64,000 nucleotides of DNA from Antedon mediterranea. Its lineage: Eukaryota; Echinodermata; Crinoidea; Comatulida; Antedonidae. The stretch lies in assembly GCF_964355755.1 (NCBI RefSeq), contig NC_092679.1:14994932-15058931 (forward strand). Reading direction: 5' to 3'. Positions 21,201 to 32,603 of this stretch are shown piece after piece. Below the pieces are notes generated by a model, which ran no database searches, was not told the DNA's origin, and saw only the letters and a program-made list of their open reading frames with translations. Numbering within the stretch: position 1 is the first letter of the stretch; each line of letters begins with the position of its first letter. Position numbers and translations under genes: made by a program.

Positions 21201-24200
21201 TTTACAATTACTTGATGTTCTTGAAAACTGGTTTTCTTATTTTGATAATCAGGATTGTTTTGATTGTATCTACCTTGACTACAAGAAGGCTTTCGATAGT
21301 GTGCCTCATCATAGACTCCTTCTGAAAATGAGTGCATTGGGTATTAGAGGTAAACTTCTAAACTGGTTTCAAGAATTTCTTAACGATAGACAACAACGGG
21401 TTAGTGTCAATGGATGTGTTTCAGATTGGGCTGATGTTCGTAGTGGTATCCCGCAAGGAAGCGTCGTTGGACCTGTTCTTTTCATTATGTTTATAAATGA
21501 TTTACCTTCTGTTATTTCTTCCTCTGTACGCATGTTTGCAGATGATACTAAATTGTATAGAGTAGTTAACACTGTGAATGATGCTCAAGTTCTACAAGAA
21601 GATTTAGAGAAAGCATGTGACTGGTCTGACAAATGGCAATTACCTTTTAACGAGGGTAAGTGCAAAGTAATGCACTTTGGGAAGAAAAACAACAAACATC
21701 TGTATGCCATGCGTGGTTTCTTATTGAATGAAGTTGATCATGAAAAAGACCTCGGTGTTACTATTGACTCTAAACTTGTTTTTAATGTACATGTGGCAGA
21801 TGTAGCAATGAGAGCAAATCGGAAGTTGGGCATGGTATATCGAGCTTTCAAGTTTTTAAATATGGATGGGTTTCTTCGTTTATATAAAGCTATTATTCGT
21901 CCGACCTTGGAATACTGCAACGTTGTTTTTAACTCGCTACATTGTAAGGAGGAAGACCTATTGGAAAAAGTCCAAGAACGTGCCACCAAGCTTATTTTTT
22001 CCATTCGTCATTTACCTTATTCAGAAAGGCTGAAAATTCTCAACCTACCTACTCTCGCATACAGAAGGCAAAGAGCTCATTTGATACAGATTTTTAAAAT
22101 TTTACATGGAGTGGATAGTATTTCTGCTGATTCTTTTTTTGAGCGTGATGAAGATGTTAGAACACGTGGTCATTCTTTTAAATTAAAATTTAAGTTCTCA
22201 CGCACAAATTGGATGAGGGACTCATTTGGTCGAAAAGCTATTATATTATGGAATTCGTTATCGGAGGATGTAGTAGCTTCAAGATCAACCAATCAATTTA
22301 AGTCCGGTCTTGAACGGGCATGGTCCAACCACCCTCTTAAATTTGCGCCATATTCAAGAGTTGATGTAATTATCAAGAGGGGCTTATAGGCATAGCCTAG
22401 CCTCGACTCCGGACCCAGCATTGCTGAGCTCCGGAAACAAGTAAACAAGTAAACAAGTAATATTCAACGTATATAAAAAGAAACTATTACTGACCTAGGC
22501 CTAGTTGGCTTTTGTTTTTCCTGACCTGTTATTATTGTTTTTTATTTGGTCGAATAAAAAATTAAAGGATTGTTTTTCTATACTAAATAATTGAAAAAAT
22601 GTCGATCTTCTCACAAAGATCACCTTAAAAGTAACAGGAATTATATTGCAATATATAGACCATTATCTTCTGAATTTATCATCGTCATGTTTCATTTATG
22701 AAGACATGTAAACAAAACTAATATGGCCACCTGAATTGAAAAGAAACACATTAAAAAGTGCGCATCTCGCTTTTACATGCCCGATTTTCTCTCCAAATGC
22801 TCAGGCATTAATAATAATAATGTAACCTGGTATACCAATATTTTCATTTTGAGGAATTAAAACATAAAAAATGTGAATAACTTGGATCAAATATTTTCAC
22901 CTATAAACTGAATATTATTTGAATTTGTTATAGCTCTCAGATTTTAAAGGTGACGTATTATGGAAGCTGTTAAAGTATAAATGTTAATTCATGAGAACAA
23001 AAATTGACTATCGTCCAATGTGACGGGTCCACATCTCGCTAATTTAATTTCAGGAATTGGATTAAGTTTGGCGAATTGTGTAAGCTACTATATCTTAGAT
23101 GTTTACTTCAAACAGCATTTTGAATTTGTAATATCAGTATTGCTGGTGATTAGAGGTATTGGTGCCATCATTTCAACACCAGTGACACAGGTAAACACAA
23201 GGTCACGGTGATCAAGTTTGTTTGTTTTTAAATTTTAAACCACAGATGGATGGATTTAGGAATCAATCTGGACCCGGATCTCAATTAATACTAAAATTAT
23301 AGTTCAGTCAATATACAATCTTTTTATTATTTGTACTAATTATATGCCATATGTCAAGGGCTACAAGACGGATCTTAACGATTCTTTATCCTTTTCTCTT
23401 TTTACTCTTGCCGGAAATTACAAGTCTTATATTACTTTTTGTGTTGGGCATCGTCTTCTTTAATTTGTAGGCCTATTTCATCATACATCTTTAGACGAAA
23501 GGTGGAATAAAAGTATAATGTTAGTCTATAGTAATAATCAAGCTAGAGATCTGTTATATATAAATATGCTAACAACTGCTTTGATTTGTTTAAACAGATA
23601 GTGGTTATGTTGTACGGATGGAAATCAGCTTTTCTTATTAATGCTGGCCTGTCATATCAGATTTTTGTTTGTGGCTCAGTTTTCAGAACTCCCAAAAAAA
23701 CAAATAGGAATAAAGACAACTTGAATATTTACAAACTTTGTCATTTTTCATTGTTTAAAAACAAAATGTTCCAAACTCTGCTGGTTGTATCATGTGTGCA
23801 AGCTGCGTCTGAAGGGATTATCCTAACCATGACAGACGATCTGGAAGAGCGTGGTGCATCGCTGTATTTAAGTCAATCAATTGGTATTATTTATGGCATT
23901 GGTAGTTTACTTGGAAGACCATTTCATTATGTTTTCAACAAGTGTTTTACAACTGACTTACTTATCCACTTGGCAATGTGTTTTCTTATCGCAACTTTTT
24001 CTACATTTATCAGTTGTGTATTCACAAGTGTGACGTCAGTGTTTTTGTACATCTTCATGTACAGTTTTTTTACTGGATGGATAGAATCGGTAAAACCATT
24101 ATTTATGAAATATGAAATTGATGCTGATGAATTTGCCTATGGGTATGCATGGACATATGTTTTCTATGGCCTTGGATCATGTATAATAATTCCTGTAACA

Positions 24201-25460
24201 GGTACGTAAGAACGTTTTTATTTATTTTTAGATTTATTACAGCAGGCAAAATTGTTACAGTAGCAATATAAAATCTGTCCTCAGTAACAATCGTGTATAG
24301 TTTGTAGGTATACTACATTTGGCGACAAACAGGATGAATAAAGTCAAGATAAACCAACTGTTTCAGTTTAAGTTTAAAGCTTTGTCTACACTATCAAACT
24401 TTATTTGACAAAAAAATGTGATGTACCCATATATGGACATGATGATGTCATATCACTACCATATTTAGAAATACAACTACCATATTTGAGCACATCACAC
24501 TTGTTTTGTCACATAAAGTTTGATAGTGTAGACAAAGCTTTAGGGAGTGGATTAGATGAGTCGACAGTTACGACCATAATACTAGGTCAGCTAAAAGCTA
24601 CAATCACACTTCCTAAAATTGATTATTCACCCTATTGAAGTTCCACCTTACAGTAAGGGGACACTTGTCTTTTAGGGCACCTGTCTTTTAGGACTCAACA
24701 AAGTTCCTCTTATGCTATAGCCCCGGCTATAGCGTACGGTATACGTACATTTCGCCTCGGTTGGTTTCACATGAAATTGCCGCCGTCATGGGTGTCCGTG
24801 GGGAAATTCTAGTAATGTAACCATAAAGGCCCATTTACACTAGGACGATAACGATCGACGATAAATAAACAAATATATTTATTTATACATAAAACAAACG
24901 AAATATAAAAACTTTTTATAGAATAATCATTTATGATGTCTTTGATGAAAATGATATTTTCACACGTCCAATCAAATGACGTCATGATTAGTAAGAGCAA
25001 TAATAATTATAATATCGTAACAATACAACGATGTTATTGTTTTTATCATGACTTGATTTGAATTTTAAAAATATTATTTTTATCAAAGACAGCATAAATG
25101 ATTATCCTATTATATATTTCTAGAATGAAAACCTTTCTAATTTTTTTTGTTTTAAATCCAATGACATATTAAAACGTTTATAACAATAAATAAGACAGGA
25201 TGTTTGGTCCTTTTATGGTTTTTCATCAGCGCCATGAACAAAAGTGGATATTGGCTTGATGGAACTAAAATGATCAACAAGCATTTTATTTTACAGGGCA
25301 TTATGTTTAAGAACTTTTGTATTTTTCAGGGTTACTTAGAGATTCAACTGGTTCTTACTGGGCATCAGAAGTATTATTTTTTGTGCTTAGTGGAATTGGA
25401 CTCGGAATAGTTCTTAATGTTATCTACCATAGAAGGATACATTACAAATTATTACAATAA
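18283..25460 (+). CDS. MFS transporter, SLC16 (MCT)-like, copy B
   Basis: Exons 18283-18472, 18968-19108, 23054-23190, 23598-24201 and 25330-25460 join to 401 codons including stop (400 residues), with all splice sites GT-AG. Exon 4 is one codon shorter than in A and C (in the NNLN stretch of the central loop). Exon 1 is identical to copy C in protein, with CGCDS differences from A at ALSMIRTLKFL. A 3.2-kb LINE sits in intron 2, making it about 3.9 kb long. Exon 5 lies in the interval where B changes from C-like to A-like. Family, topology and unknown substrate are as for copy A. The open frame suggests it can be functional. Confidence 0.85.
19135..19287. mobile_element. MITE, AGCTCTGTCTACAC family (B, intron 2)
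   Basis: Same element as at 4461 and 39427. The LINE at 19292 is inserted four bases past its right end. Confidence 0.75.
19293..19469 (+). CDS. LINE ORF1 C-terminal fragment
   Basis: About 58 codons, RQVFSLAIQKGFAVSNDRTM and onward, rich in charged residues. It includes LKTRLNAGEKDIVIRSGKIV, which matches the usual tail of CR1/Daphne-type ORF1 proteins (…LRxGExxLVIRxGKIV). The start is lost by 5' truncation. It ends inside the first bases of the open ORF2 frame (overlap 19450-19469), so ORF2 may be translated by reinitiation or frameshifting. ORF1 proteins normally bind the element RNA. Confidence 0.65.
   Translation, partial: RQVFSLAIQKGFAVSNDRTMKEREAFTKLKGELKTRLNAGEKDIVIRSGKIVKLFRSQ
19450..22389 (+). 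CDS. LINE ORF2: AP endonuclease and reverse transcriptase
   Basis: The frame is open for 979 codons with no internal stop; the region recognisable as protein starts at about 19530 (NFWYSNCDGFLNKK). No ATG stands near the start, so the true start is uncertain. The N-terminal third is an apurinic-like endonuclease with GDFNYKSINWE and the SDHMV block at 20179-20193. The centre is a non-LTR reverse transcriptase with AGPDGIHPRIL, YRPVSLTSVVGKIMERII, YLDYKKAFDSVPH, GIPQGSVVGP and the catalytic FADDT at 21535-21549. The C-terminus has LWNSLSEDVV. The protein would nick target DNA and prime reverse transcription there. All catalytic motifs seen are intact. Confidence 0.9.
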   Translation, partial: SFFVPNKENKNRKFSNLKESTFSNQKFNFWYSNCDGFLNKKSELLSRLVSEKVDFIALTEILPKHCLYPPLINEFRVQGYQAFFSNEDFTSGRGVLIYVRNGISVSQIFFKKNKFVESVWVRVKEVKTDLLLGCVYRSPTCSMDNNIKLNSLFREVYKSSFSDLIVVGDFNYKSINWELNCVSSEDGDSSRSFFDTINDLFLIQHVMEPTRYREGETPNVLDLVFTDKENTINGIMQSPPLGKSDHMVLQFSLDLVRDDRIEPNIRSYRHGNYDLLREKIGLVDWDVVFNDKSGIQSWDEFEHILAKNIDECIPMRKVCHGRKPLWMNKKIEKQIAKKNKCWKQYVKAKRKQKVCVSAKWSKFVQVRNQTVDLIRCSKSDFENKIAIEIKSNEKSFWRYLSSQINIKSGIPNLTDSNGRHVSDDKDKAELLNTFFSSVFVDENFSNVPAIDDISEDFLSQVDFPCDEILNILSTLNITKTAGPDGIHPRILVELKDIICYPLHIIFTKLFQEGAVPNSWKRATVVPILKKGVKSDPSNYRPVSLTSVVGKIMERIIRKELLDFLEHHSLICYEQFGFRQGRSCALQLLDVLENWFSYFDNQDCFDCIYLDYKKAFDSVPHHRLLLKMSALGIRGKLLNWFQEFLNDRQQRVSVNGCVSDWADVRSGIPQGSVVGPVLFIMFINDLPSVISSSVRMFADDTKLYRVVNTVNDAQVLQEDLEKACDWSDKWQLPFNEGKCKVMHFGKKNNKHLYAMRGFLLNEVDHEKDLGVTIDSKLVFNVHVADVAMRANRKLGMVYRAFKFLNMDGFLRLYKAIIRPTLEYCNVVFNSLHCKEEDLLEKVQERATKLIFSIRHLPYSERLKILNLPTLAYRRQRAHLIQIFKILHGVDSISADSFFERDEDVRTRGHSFKLKFKFSRTNWMRDSFGRKAIILWNSLSEDVVASRSTNQFKSGLERAWSNHPLKFAPYSRVDVIIKRGL
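24378..24539. mobile_element. MITE, AGCTCTGTCTACAC family (B, intron 4)
   Basis: Orthologous to the copies at 6565 and 41517, with nearly perfect inverted ends. Confidence 0.8.
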
Positions 25461-25636
25461 TATCTTATTTAATTTATTATCATGCACTTTAAGAGCTCCA
25501 CTTGATTTTCATTCTGAACCATTATTTAAGTGAAATCAAATGTACTTAAAATCACTGATCCATTCATAACATTCAAATCTCTATTTTTATGTTCTTGAAT
25601 TATTTTGTACAGCTACTAACATTAACAAATATAATT

Positions 25637-25823
25637 TTAGAAATCCACGTGAGATGCTTGTACCACTTCTTAGATTAACCAAATCTAAATACTGTATAAG
25701 CCTAACCTACTCAGTACAAACTCTGTGGAATGATTTAGATGATATACTTACTGGTTGTATTGTAAAACCGTAACAATTTTTAAGAAATGTATAAAGTATT
25801 TTTATTTGTCAAATTATCATGAG
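25637..25823 (+). pseudogene. LINE ORF2 C-terminal relic (B)
   Basis: Same relic as 7814-8000, with TLWNDLDDIL still readable. One base change gives VQTLWND where A and C have VPTLWND. Confidence 0.5.
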
Positions 25824-26179
25824 TAAAGATATAAATGTTCTCTGCATATATATATTTTGTTTTATACTTATATATTTGAAGTTTAAATATGGCGTTTACC
25901 CTTTTCCTTAATAAACTAATCCTAATATATTGTTTTATGAAGGGGCTGATTGAGACAAGTTTATTACTTCTAAACCAGATCCTAACCAAAAAAAAGGGGA
26001 AAATATTATGTTAAAATGTATGTTAAATAAAATATGTTTTTTTTTTGGTTGAATAAATATTACGAAAAAAACCCAAAAAAGTGGTCATTGTATAATTTAA
26101 AGCTAGTGATTATAGGTCGTGGGTTCGAGAGTGGCACCTGAAAGCAATTTGTACCACTATGCTGGTGTTGATTCATAAA

Positions 26180-26324
26180 GTTTGGTTCCCACTAGGAGTC
26201 AACATAAGGACGTAGAAACAACTCAAGCGAATTGACCAATGACAAGCAGCAGCTCAAATAATCCATCGCTCGTGATTGGTCAAATAACATGCATTACGCT
26301 TACTTCCTTGAGTGGAAACCAAGC
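26180..26324. mobile_element. 145-bp MITE, TTTGGTTCCCACT ends (B)
   Basis: Same element as 8356-8500, with the same ATAAA flanks. Confidence 0.7.
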
Positions 26325-26391
26325 ATAAATTTAATCCAATATACTCCTAAACAACAATAATTACTGTGTACATGTTCACTTTCTTATATTA

Positions 26392-26482
26392 AGCTCTGTC
26401 TACACTATCAAATATGGTAGTGATATTGCCAAATATGGCAGTGATATGACATGACATAAAAACTATGATTGTGTAGACAGAG
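26392..26482. mobile_element. Short MITE, AGCTCTGTCTACAC family (B, downstream)
   Basis: Orthologous to the short copy at 8578. Confidence 0.65.
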
Positions 26483-27029
26483 ATTTAGACGTTTAAAAAA
26501 AAAATACACTATTATAAATTATGTGATGATTGTATAACTTATTTAAATGAATAAGCTTAGAAGAGATATCAGATTTTATAAATGTACACTGCTGTGTTCT
26601 TTATTACAACAATAAATATATACTAAAAATCAAATCAAAGCAGACTACAAACAACATGTATTCTGTATAACTACTGTATATCAATTTATTTATAATATAC
26701 TTTCACAATTTTTGTAGCATTATTCTCCGCTGCCGCCTCTCAAAAAAATAAATAAAATTATGATTAGGGGTTCTGATGTATACACCTTCAGTGCCATAAA
26801 TTCACAATTACAATATAGAATGTATTTATATTTATCAGGCAATATAATAATGTCTGATTTTAATAAATATTAATAAGTTTAGAGAAACTATGTTATTGAG
26901 TGCTGTATGTGCCTAAAATTTTAGAAAAATATAAAAAGATACAACTTCATTTTTTACAATTGTTAGGCCTTGATCCCGCAATTAGTATAAGCATTTCAAA
27001 GTCTTGGATCCATCATGGATAACCAACAC

Positions 27030-27204
27030 CAGTGGCGTAACGCAGAGGCCTAAGGCCCCTGGTTTAGGAACGATAAGTGGCTCTCCAACACTGGATGCAT
27101 CAGGTGTTTATAGCCTTTTTTGACATACTTTAATGCTCAGGGCCTCCATAAGCCCCGGGCCCCTGGGTTTAGCCAGTGAGTGCTCATAGCCATTACGCCA
27201 CGTG
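27030..27204. mobile_element. hAT-type MITE with 8-bp TSD (B)
   Basis: Orthologous to 9207-9381, flanked by ACCAACAC on both sides. Confidence 0.8.
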
Positions 27205-27783
27205 ACCAACACCATTAACCTATTCTGTGTTAAAACACAACACTATTAATCTGTTACACTTAAATTATATTTCTTAATAAATATTGACTTAAGAATATAT
27301 CAAGGTAATGACATTAGAACCTTTATTAAGGGGACACCTTACGGAACCAATAAAGTGTCTCCTTAATTGAGTTGATTTGTGTTGAAACATATATTGGCCT
27401 TTGTTTAATTTAAGAAAGTGTCCCCTTAATAGGTGTCTAAAAGGAGAAATTTTCAAATGCATAATTTAATAAATCTATGGTAATTATGTAAGATTGTAGA
27501 TTTTGTTTTTGTAAATTGAAGTTTGAATTTAGATTTTAAAAATATTTTAAAGGTTTATTTTGAAATGTCTTATTCTTGTCTGTAATTTTCAAGTTTTAAT
27601 TTTTTGCTTAAAGCATATTTCTAAATTATTAAAAATATTAAGCACATTACATTATTCAACAAACATATCTAAAAATATCATCTATCTAATCTAATCTTTA
27701 AAACAAAAATGCAGATATACATTTAAATATAAATATTATGTCAACCACATACAAAAAATGTTACATCTATTTGATGAGGTATA

Positions 27784-27933
27784 CAGTAGAAGCTACATTA
27801 AAGAGATATTTTCCCTTATAGGAGTGTGCCCTGAATATGGGTTGGCCATAGTGTTAAACCATATATTTCAAAATATCACAGTAAAGTGTGGTCCTTTTAA
27901 TATATAAGGGCGTCCTCTGGATAGGTTCTACTG
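27784..27933. mobile_element. TA-flanked MITE, CAGTAGAAC ends (B)
   Basis: Orthologous to 9961-10110. Confidence 0.6.
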
Positions 27934-28100
27934 TATTCATCTTTTTGTTCTTATAAATAATTATTACTTTAGTAATGATAGGAACACTGATTTTGTCCAG
28001 ACAGCTTTCAAAACATGCTATCCATCTAATATGCTGTTCATCCATCTTATATCTTCAGCCTTTTATTTCAGTTGCAAAATCTTGATAAATATTAACCTCT

Positions 28101-28482
28101 TCAACTAGTTTTCCATAAAAACAAACTAAAAAGAATGCTTTAATTTCAAATTTTAATATATCAAATACAAAATATAGTTATCAATGCTAGTCATGCTATA
28201 ATATGGTGTATGAGAATATCAGCATGAGGCAGAAATGTTCGATTTTCTCACTACCCACCCCAATTTCCCAGTAGTCATATTTTATTTTAATAGTATATTT
28301 AAAGCATCTTTGCCTCGTCTGTTTTTAACCTCTCGCTACGCCCTTGGCTTTTGAATTTTGTTTTGTTTGTTACATGCTTACCAGCAGTCATCGGCACCAG
28401 CGGTGATCAAGTAACGGTCATCAAATGTGAATTTTACATTAGTCACATGAGCTGAATGTCCAACATACTTCTTATGTGGTGC
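28101..28482 (-). pseudogene. EML gene 3' relic, last two exons only (B)
   Basis: Exons 28382-28482 and 28101-28125 with intact splice ends, the same as the unit A relic including the Cys at the joining codon and the Ala in GADDC. The upstream exons are missing through the same deletion as in A, which shows the deletion happened before A and B separated. Confidence 0.85.
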
Positions 28483-29222
28483 CTAACAAAATAGATACAT
28501 AAATTATGGTATAATTAAGTTATGGGTATTCTGACCAAGGCAATCCGACAACAGGAAACTGAACTCGCCTTATCAAGATAGGAACTCGTAACAGTCCTTT
28601 GATCTTGGGTCTGGCTGCGACAAATACCAACAGTACTGTACTATGTACATATTCTCAACAGAGCATGGTGTATGTTAAGGGGCATGGAACTGATCTTGTT
28701 GCAGCCACAGATAAACCCTTTGACCTCTGGGCTGAAGCTCAGCATCCTGTTTTTAAATTGCATTGTTCTGACCAATGTTGTTTTAAATGTTTTTAATTGG
28801 ATTCTATGCTTTATATACCATTTTATAAATATTTATTGTGAGATAACCAATCAATGAGTGGGAATGCAAATTGTAACCCTACATATGATCAGCGTTATCT
28901 TGTCTAAGATTAAACAACATGCTTGTACTGATTGGAAGAATGATCTTGCACTAATATCTTCTCAATCAGACTATCAAATTATTATTTTTAAAAAACCCTG
29001 CCTAATAAAATTACTCTGGACACACCTTCTCTCTAGAAGGAGGGTTAGATTGTAGTTGCATTCTTACATATTTGTTTCCATACCAACCTGTAACAAATAA
29101 TTAATGATAAAATAGATAACGAGTGTTCAAAATGTTTGAAATCGCGTCCACTACTCACTCACGCAATACTCAAACGATTGTCGTATGCAAATAATTTAAG
29201 ACATTAAAACAAAAATGATTCA
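28483..29222. other. EML intron remnant (B)
   Basis: Near-identical to 10615-11345 of unit A. No gene is supported. Confidence 0.6.
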
Positions 29223-29232
29223 CAACTGTACT

Positions 29233-30988
29233 GGGTGTGTAGAAAGCGACGACCTCGAATTGGACGACCCCAACGACCCGGGCGACCTCGAATTGGACGA
29301 CCTAGAATTGGACGACCCATAACACGAAACCGACGACCCCTATAATAGCCTAGCCTAGCCTAGGCCTAAGTATGGTATAACATCCCGAAGCCGAACATAA
29401 CCAAAGATCTTTAAACCATACCTTATATAATACTCGCAAGCAATCAATTGATTGAAAAAATACAGAAATATCGCCATTTGATACTGAATGTGTCGACACG
29501 AACAAACGAACAGATATGGAACGCCAAGAGTGCATCATTAAAACTGCATTCGACTCGATTAGCACACGAAATATCATAAACATGGCAAACCAGGCCCCTT
29601 TTTCAGCGGCAGGTAAGGTTTGACCATGGAGGTACTCCATGGTTTGACCAGCTCCATGGTTTGGTAAAAATATTTTTATACCTCCATGGTTTGACCGTAT
29701 ACAATGCATGTGTGAAATGTAAAGCTTTCTTATGGCCCTCCCCATGCAGGATTAGGCCAAGTTGAGCCGCCGACAAAGGCGCCGCCAGAAAAACGTTATT
29801 TTCTATGAAACGCCAAATGCTTACTTTCGCCGGTGCTCGTTTCTATTTAATAGAAGTTCTATTTATATTAATTATTAGATATAACGATGTATATTCCAAA
29901 GTTTATATATCACGGTTTTTAGTATATATTATTAAATATTATAATTAAAGAGAAATAATTATGAATATCTGACTTGTAGATTCCAAAATATAAGGCCTAA
30001 AACATGACCGAAAATGATCGTTTTTAGCCAAAAATGACGTAAACATGTTGCCCCCTCAGGCGGCAGTTGAAGTAAAATAATTGCATAAAATCACCGTTTT
30101 TTAGTAAAATATTTTGTGTATTAACATTGTAAAATTCAATAAAATATGATATTAAAAGATAGTAAATAAAAAATAATAATTATTTAACCTCATTCGAAGA
30201 ATATCAATACTCTATTAGTCCTGAGAGACAACGTGATTTTACGTGGTAGGCATACACGCGAGAAAAATATTATGGAGTGCACTGCATTTTTACCTTGAAA
30301 GATTAAAAACAAATAAATTATTAAATATGACTACTTTCCTTTGCTGTTTCAAACCAACAAAATTGTAGTATGTAATTATTATTTATTTTCATGACACAAT
30401 AAACCTAAAGACCATGAACTTATGTAGGGCCTACTAGGACACCACTCTATCACTACGCGAAATGTCGTAAAAGACGCACAGGCCGTTTCATAGAAATTAC
30501 CGGCGGCTCAACTTGTCGGCGGCCCAACCGGTCATATCCCCATGCGGATGTTACGCTGCTTGGTAGGCCTATAGTGTTCGTTATAAGAAAACGAGATGTA
30601 ATTATACGTCCATGGTTTAACCATGTATTGTATAATATTTATTTCTTTTTAATTTATTTTTAATATGTCGAATGCAGTTTTAATGATGCACTCTTGGCGT
30701 TCCATATCTTTTCGTTTGTTCGTGTCGACACAATCAGTATCAAATGGCGATATTTCTTTATTTTTTCAATCAATTGCTTGCTTGCGAGTATTATATGATA
30801 AGGTATAGTTTAAAGATCTTTGGCTATGTTCGGCTTCGGGATGTTATACCACACTTAGGCCTAGGCTAGGCTAGGCTATAGGGGTCGTCGGTTTCGTGTT
30901 ATGGGTCGTTCAATTCGAGGTCGTTCAATTCGAGGTCGCCTGGGTCGTTGGGGTCGTCCAATTCGAGGTCGTCGCTTTCTACACACCC
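29233..30988. mobile_element. 1756-bp foldback element with GACGACC repeats
   Basis: Flanked by a perfect 10-bp duplication CAACTGTACT (29223-29232 and 30989-30998); unit A has the empty site. Inverted ends start GGGTGTGTAGAAAGC and contain short repeats of the type GACGACCTCGAATTG, then continue as long arms (more than 250 bp) including CCATGGTTTGACC repeats. A 10-bp duplication with long structured TIRs suggests a Mutator-like or foldback transposon. The 131-codon minus-strand open frame at 29350-29745 lies in the left arm and has no recognisable domain. Confidence 0.85.
29750..30537. mobile_element. Nested insertion within the foldback element
   Basis: Bounded by CCCCATGCAG (29740-29749) and CCCCATGCGG (30538-30547), a 10-bp near-duplication. 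The ends share GTTGAGCCGCCGACA-type sequence in inverted orientation and are GC-rich. The interior is AT-rich and non-coding. It separates the two arms of the outer element. Confidence 0.5.
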
Positions 30989-31090
30989 CAACTGTACTGT
31001 GTTCTCATGTATGTGGATTTCATGTTATATAATATTTTAGATAATTGATAGATAACAGATATGGCGACCTTTTTGAGGTCAAGGACATAA

Positions 31091-31406
31091 CTCTTTGCAA
31101 TACGGTTTTCGTAAATCTCATTCCACTTCACATGCAATCCTTGATCTCATAAATAATGTAACAAATTCGTTTGAAAAAAAACCCCATTTTTTGTTATCTG
31201 TCTTTGTCGACTTATCCAAGGCCTTCGATATTATAGATCACCGTATACTTATTAATAAACTTAACAATTATGTAATCAGGGGTATTACCTTAAACTGGTT
31301 TCGTAAATACTTAAGTATGAGGAAGCAATATGTTCCCTTTGGTATATCTCCGCAGGAGGAGATGGCATGTGGGGTGCCACAAGGCTCTGTTTTTGGTCCT
31401 CTCTCA
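31091..31406 (+). pseudogene. LINE reverse transcriptase fragment, part 1 (B)
   Basis: Same as 11452-11767 apart from a few changes (KSHSTSHAI). Interrupted by Helitrons after VFGPLS. Confidence 0.85.
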
Positions 31407-32603
31407 TCTATATATAAATTTACGTAAGGGCAAAATTCGGTAAATCGCGCCTTACTTTTAGAATTTTTACTCGATGGTATGTAAAGTTGGTTCGTACTTT
31501 CGGTACTGATTTTAACCCCCTGATGTAACCCTGTTTACTAATTAAATTAAGTTAGATAATTAGTTATTGACGATTAAAACGAATTTAGGTTCAACGATTT
31601 GCCCCAGATAGGGGTGTTTTCCGATCGTGGTATACACTGTCTAATGGATGTCCATCTTGAAAAATACCCGCCACAAAAATGCGAGGAGGCTTCGCATTTT
31701 CCTATCTCCTCCTACGATAATTGTTTTTAATAGCTGAAAACCGGTTGAACAACTCGAGTACAGTATCATGATGTTGAAGACAGGCCGATTTTCTTAAAAA
31801 AATACTATTTTGATAGATTTAATATACGTTTATACAAATGTATTGATTTGCGATGAATGGAACATTCCAATCTCTGTGTCGTTCCACAAGTGTCTATTCC
31901 CTCAGGCGTCGTAAAGGAAAGTACTGTATACTCATAACAGAAATTCGATCCATTTTTTTTTTCAATCTGTGCTGCAGAGGTTGGATATAATTTTTTTTAA
32001 ACGGATAATGAGCTAGCGTTTTCAGTCGCCGTAATTTAATATTTATTACCGATTAAATCGAATTATGATTTGCCCTGAATAGAGGTGGTTTTCACAAATT
32101 GTTTAACATTATATATAAACATACGTCGTAGTGTATCGTTACATGTACTGTACTATTTCAATCGACTACGACGGTGATAGTTTCAACAAAGTATTACATC
32201 GCAATGTTTTACTGTGTTTAGTGGTATATTATTTGTAAAACATGTTAATTAATATTTCGTTACAAAATAAAGAATATATTTAAAAATTGTTCCTCTTTGC
32301 ACCCATCCTCTTCCCCATCTCTCAACCATAATGTTACATACAAAACACAAATTAAGTTTGTTTAAATTGGTCTCATTTTGTGACAACTTTCTCTTTCGGA
32401 AGTAATTCCCAGTGTGCTAATTTTAGTTGAGTACATAAATCACAGTGTCTATTTAATCGTTCCTGTAAACGACATATATTATTGTCCTGCATTATTGTAC
32501 ATTTGAAATCGCCAGTTTTTTAACGCTGAAATTACTGTCTATTCGAGAACCATCTGTGGGCACGACCTAGATGGTACGCGAGCGAAGCGAGCGTACCATC
32601 TAG
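31407..32603 (+). mobile_element. Helitron copy B1 (upstream of a tandem pair)
   Basis: Starts TCTATATATAAATTT and ends with the GCGAGCGAAGCGAGC hairpin and CTAG. It is 1197 bp, with an internal deletion of about 220 bp relative to B2 (after TCAGTCGCCGTA at about 32032). Its CTAG is followed directly by the TC of B2. Confidence 0.85.

Larger units (their letters stand above)
19292..22460 (+). mobile_element. CR1-like LINE, 5'-truncated, unit B only
   Basis: The 3169-bp insert interrupts the sequence CATAATATTC, which is intact in unit C at about 39580, with at most a 3-bp TAA duplication. It ends in (AAACAAGT)3, the short 3' repeat type seen in CR1-group elements. It contains the end of ORF1 and all of the ORF2 endonuclease and RT. 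Being absent from A and C and almost undamaged, it is a recent insertion. Confidence 0.9.

Noticed and set aside
29350-29745. 131-codon minus-strand open frame
   Set aside because: It lies in the inverted arm of the foldback element, has no recognisable domain, and ends in tandem-repeat sequence.
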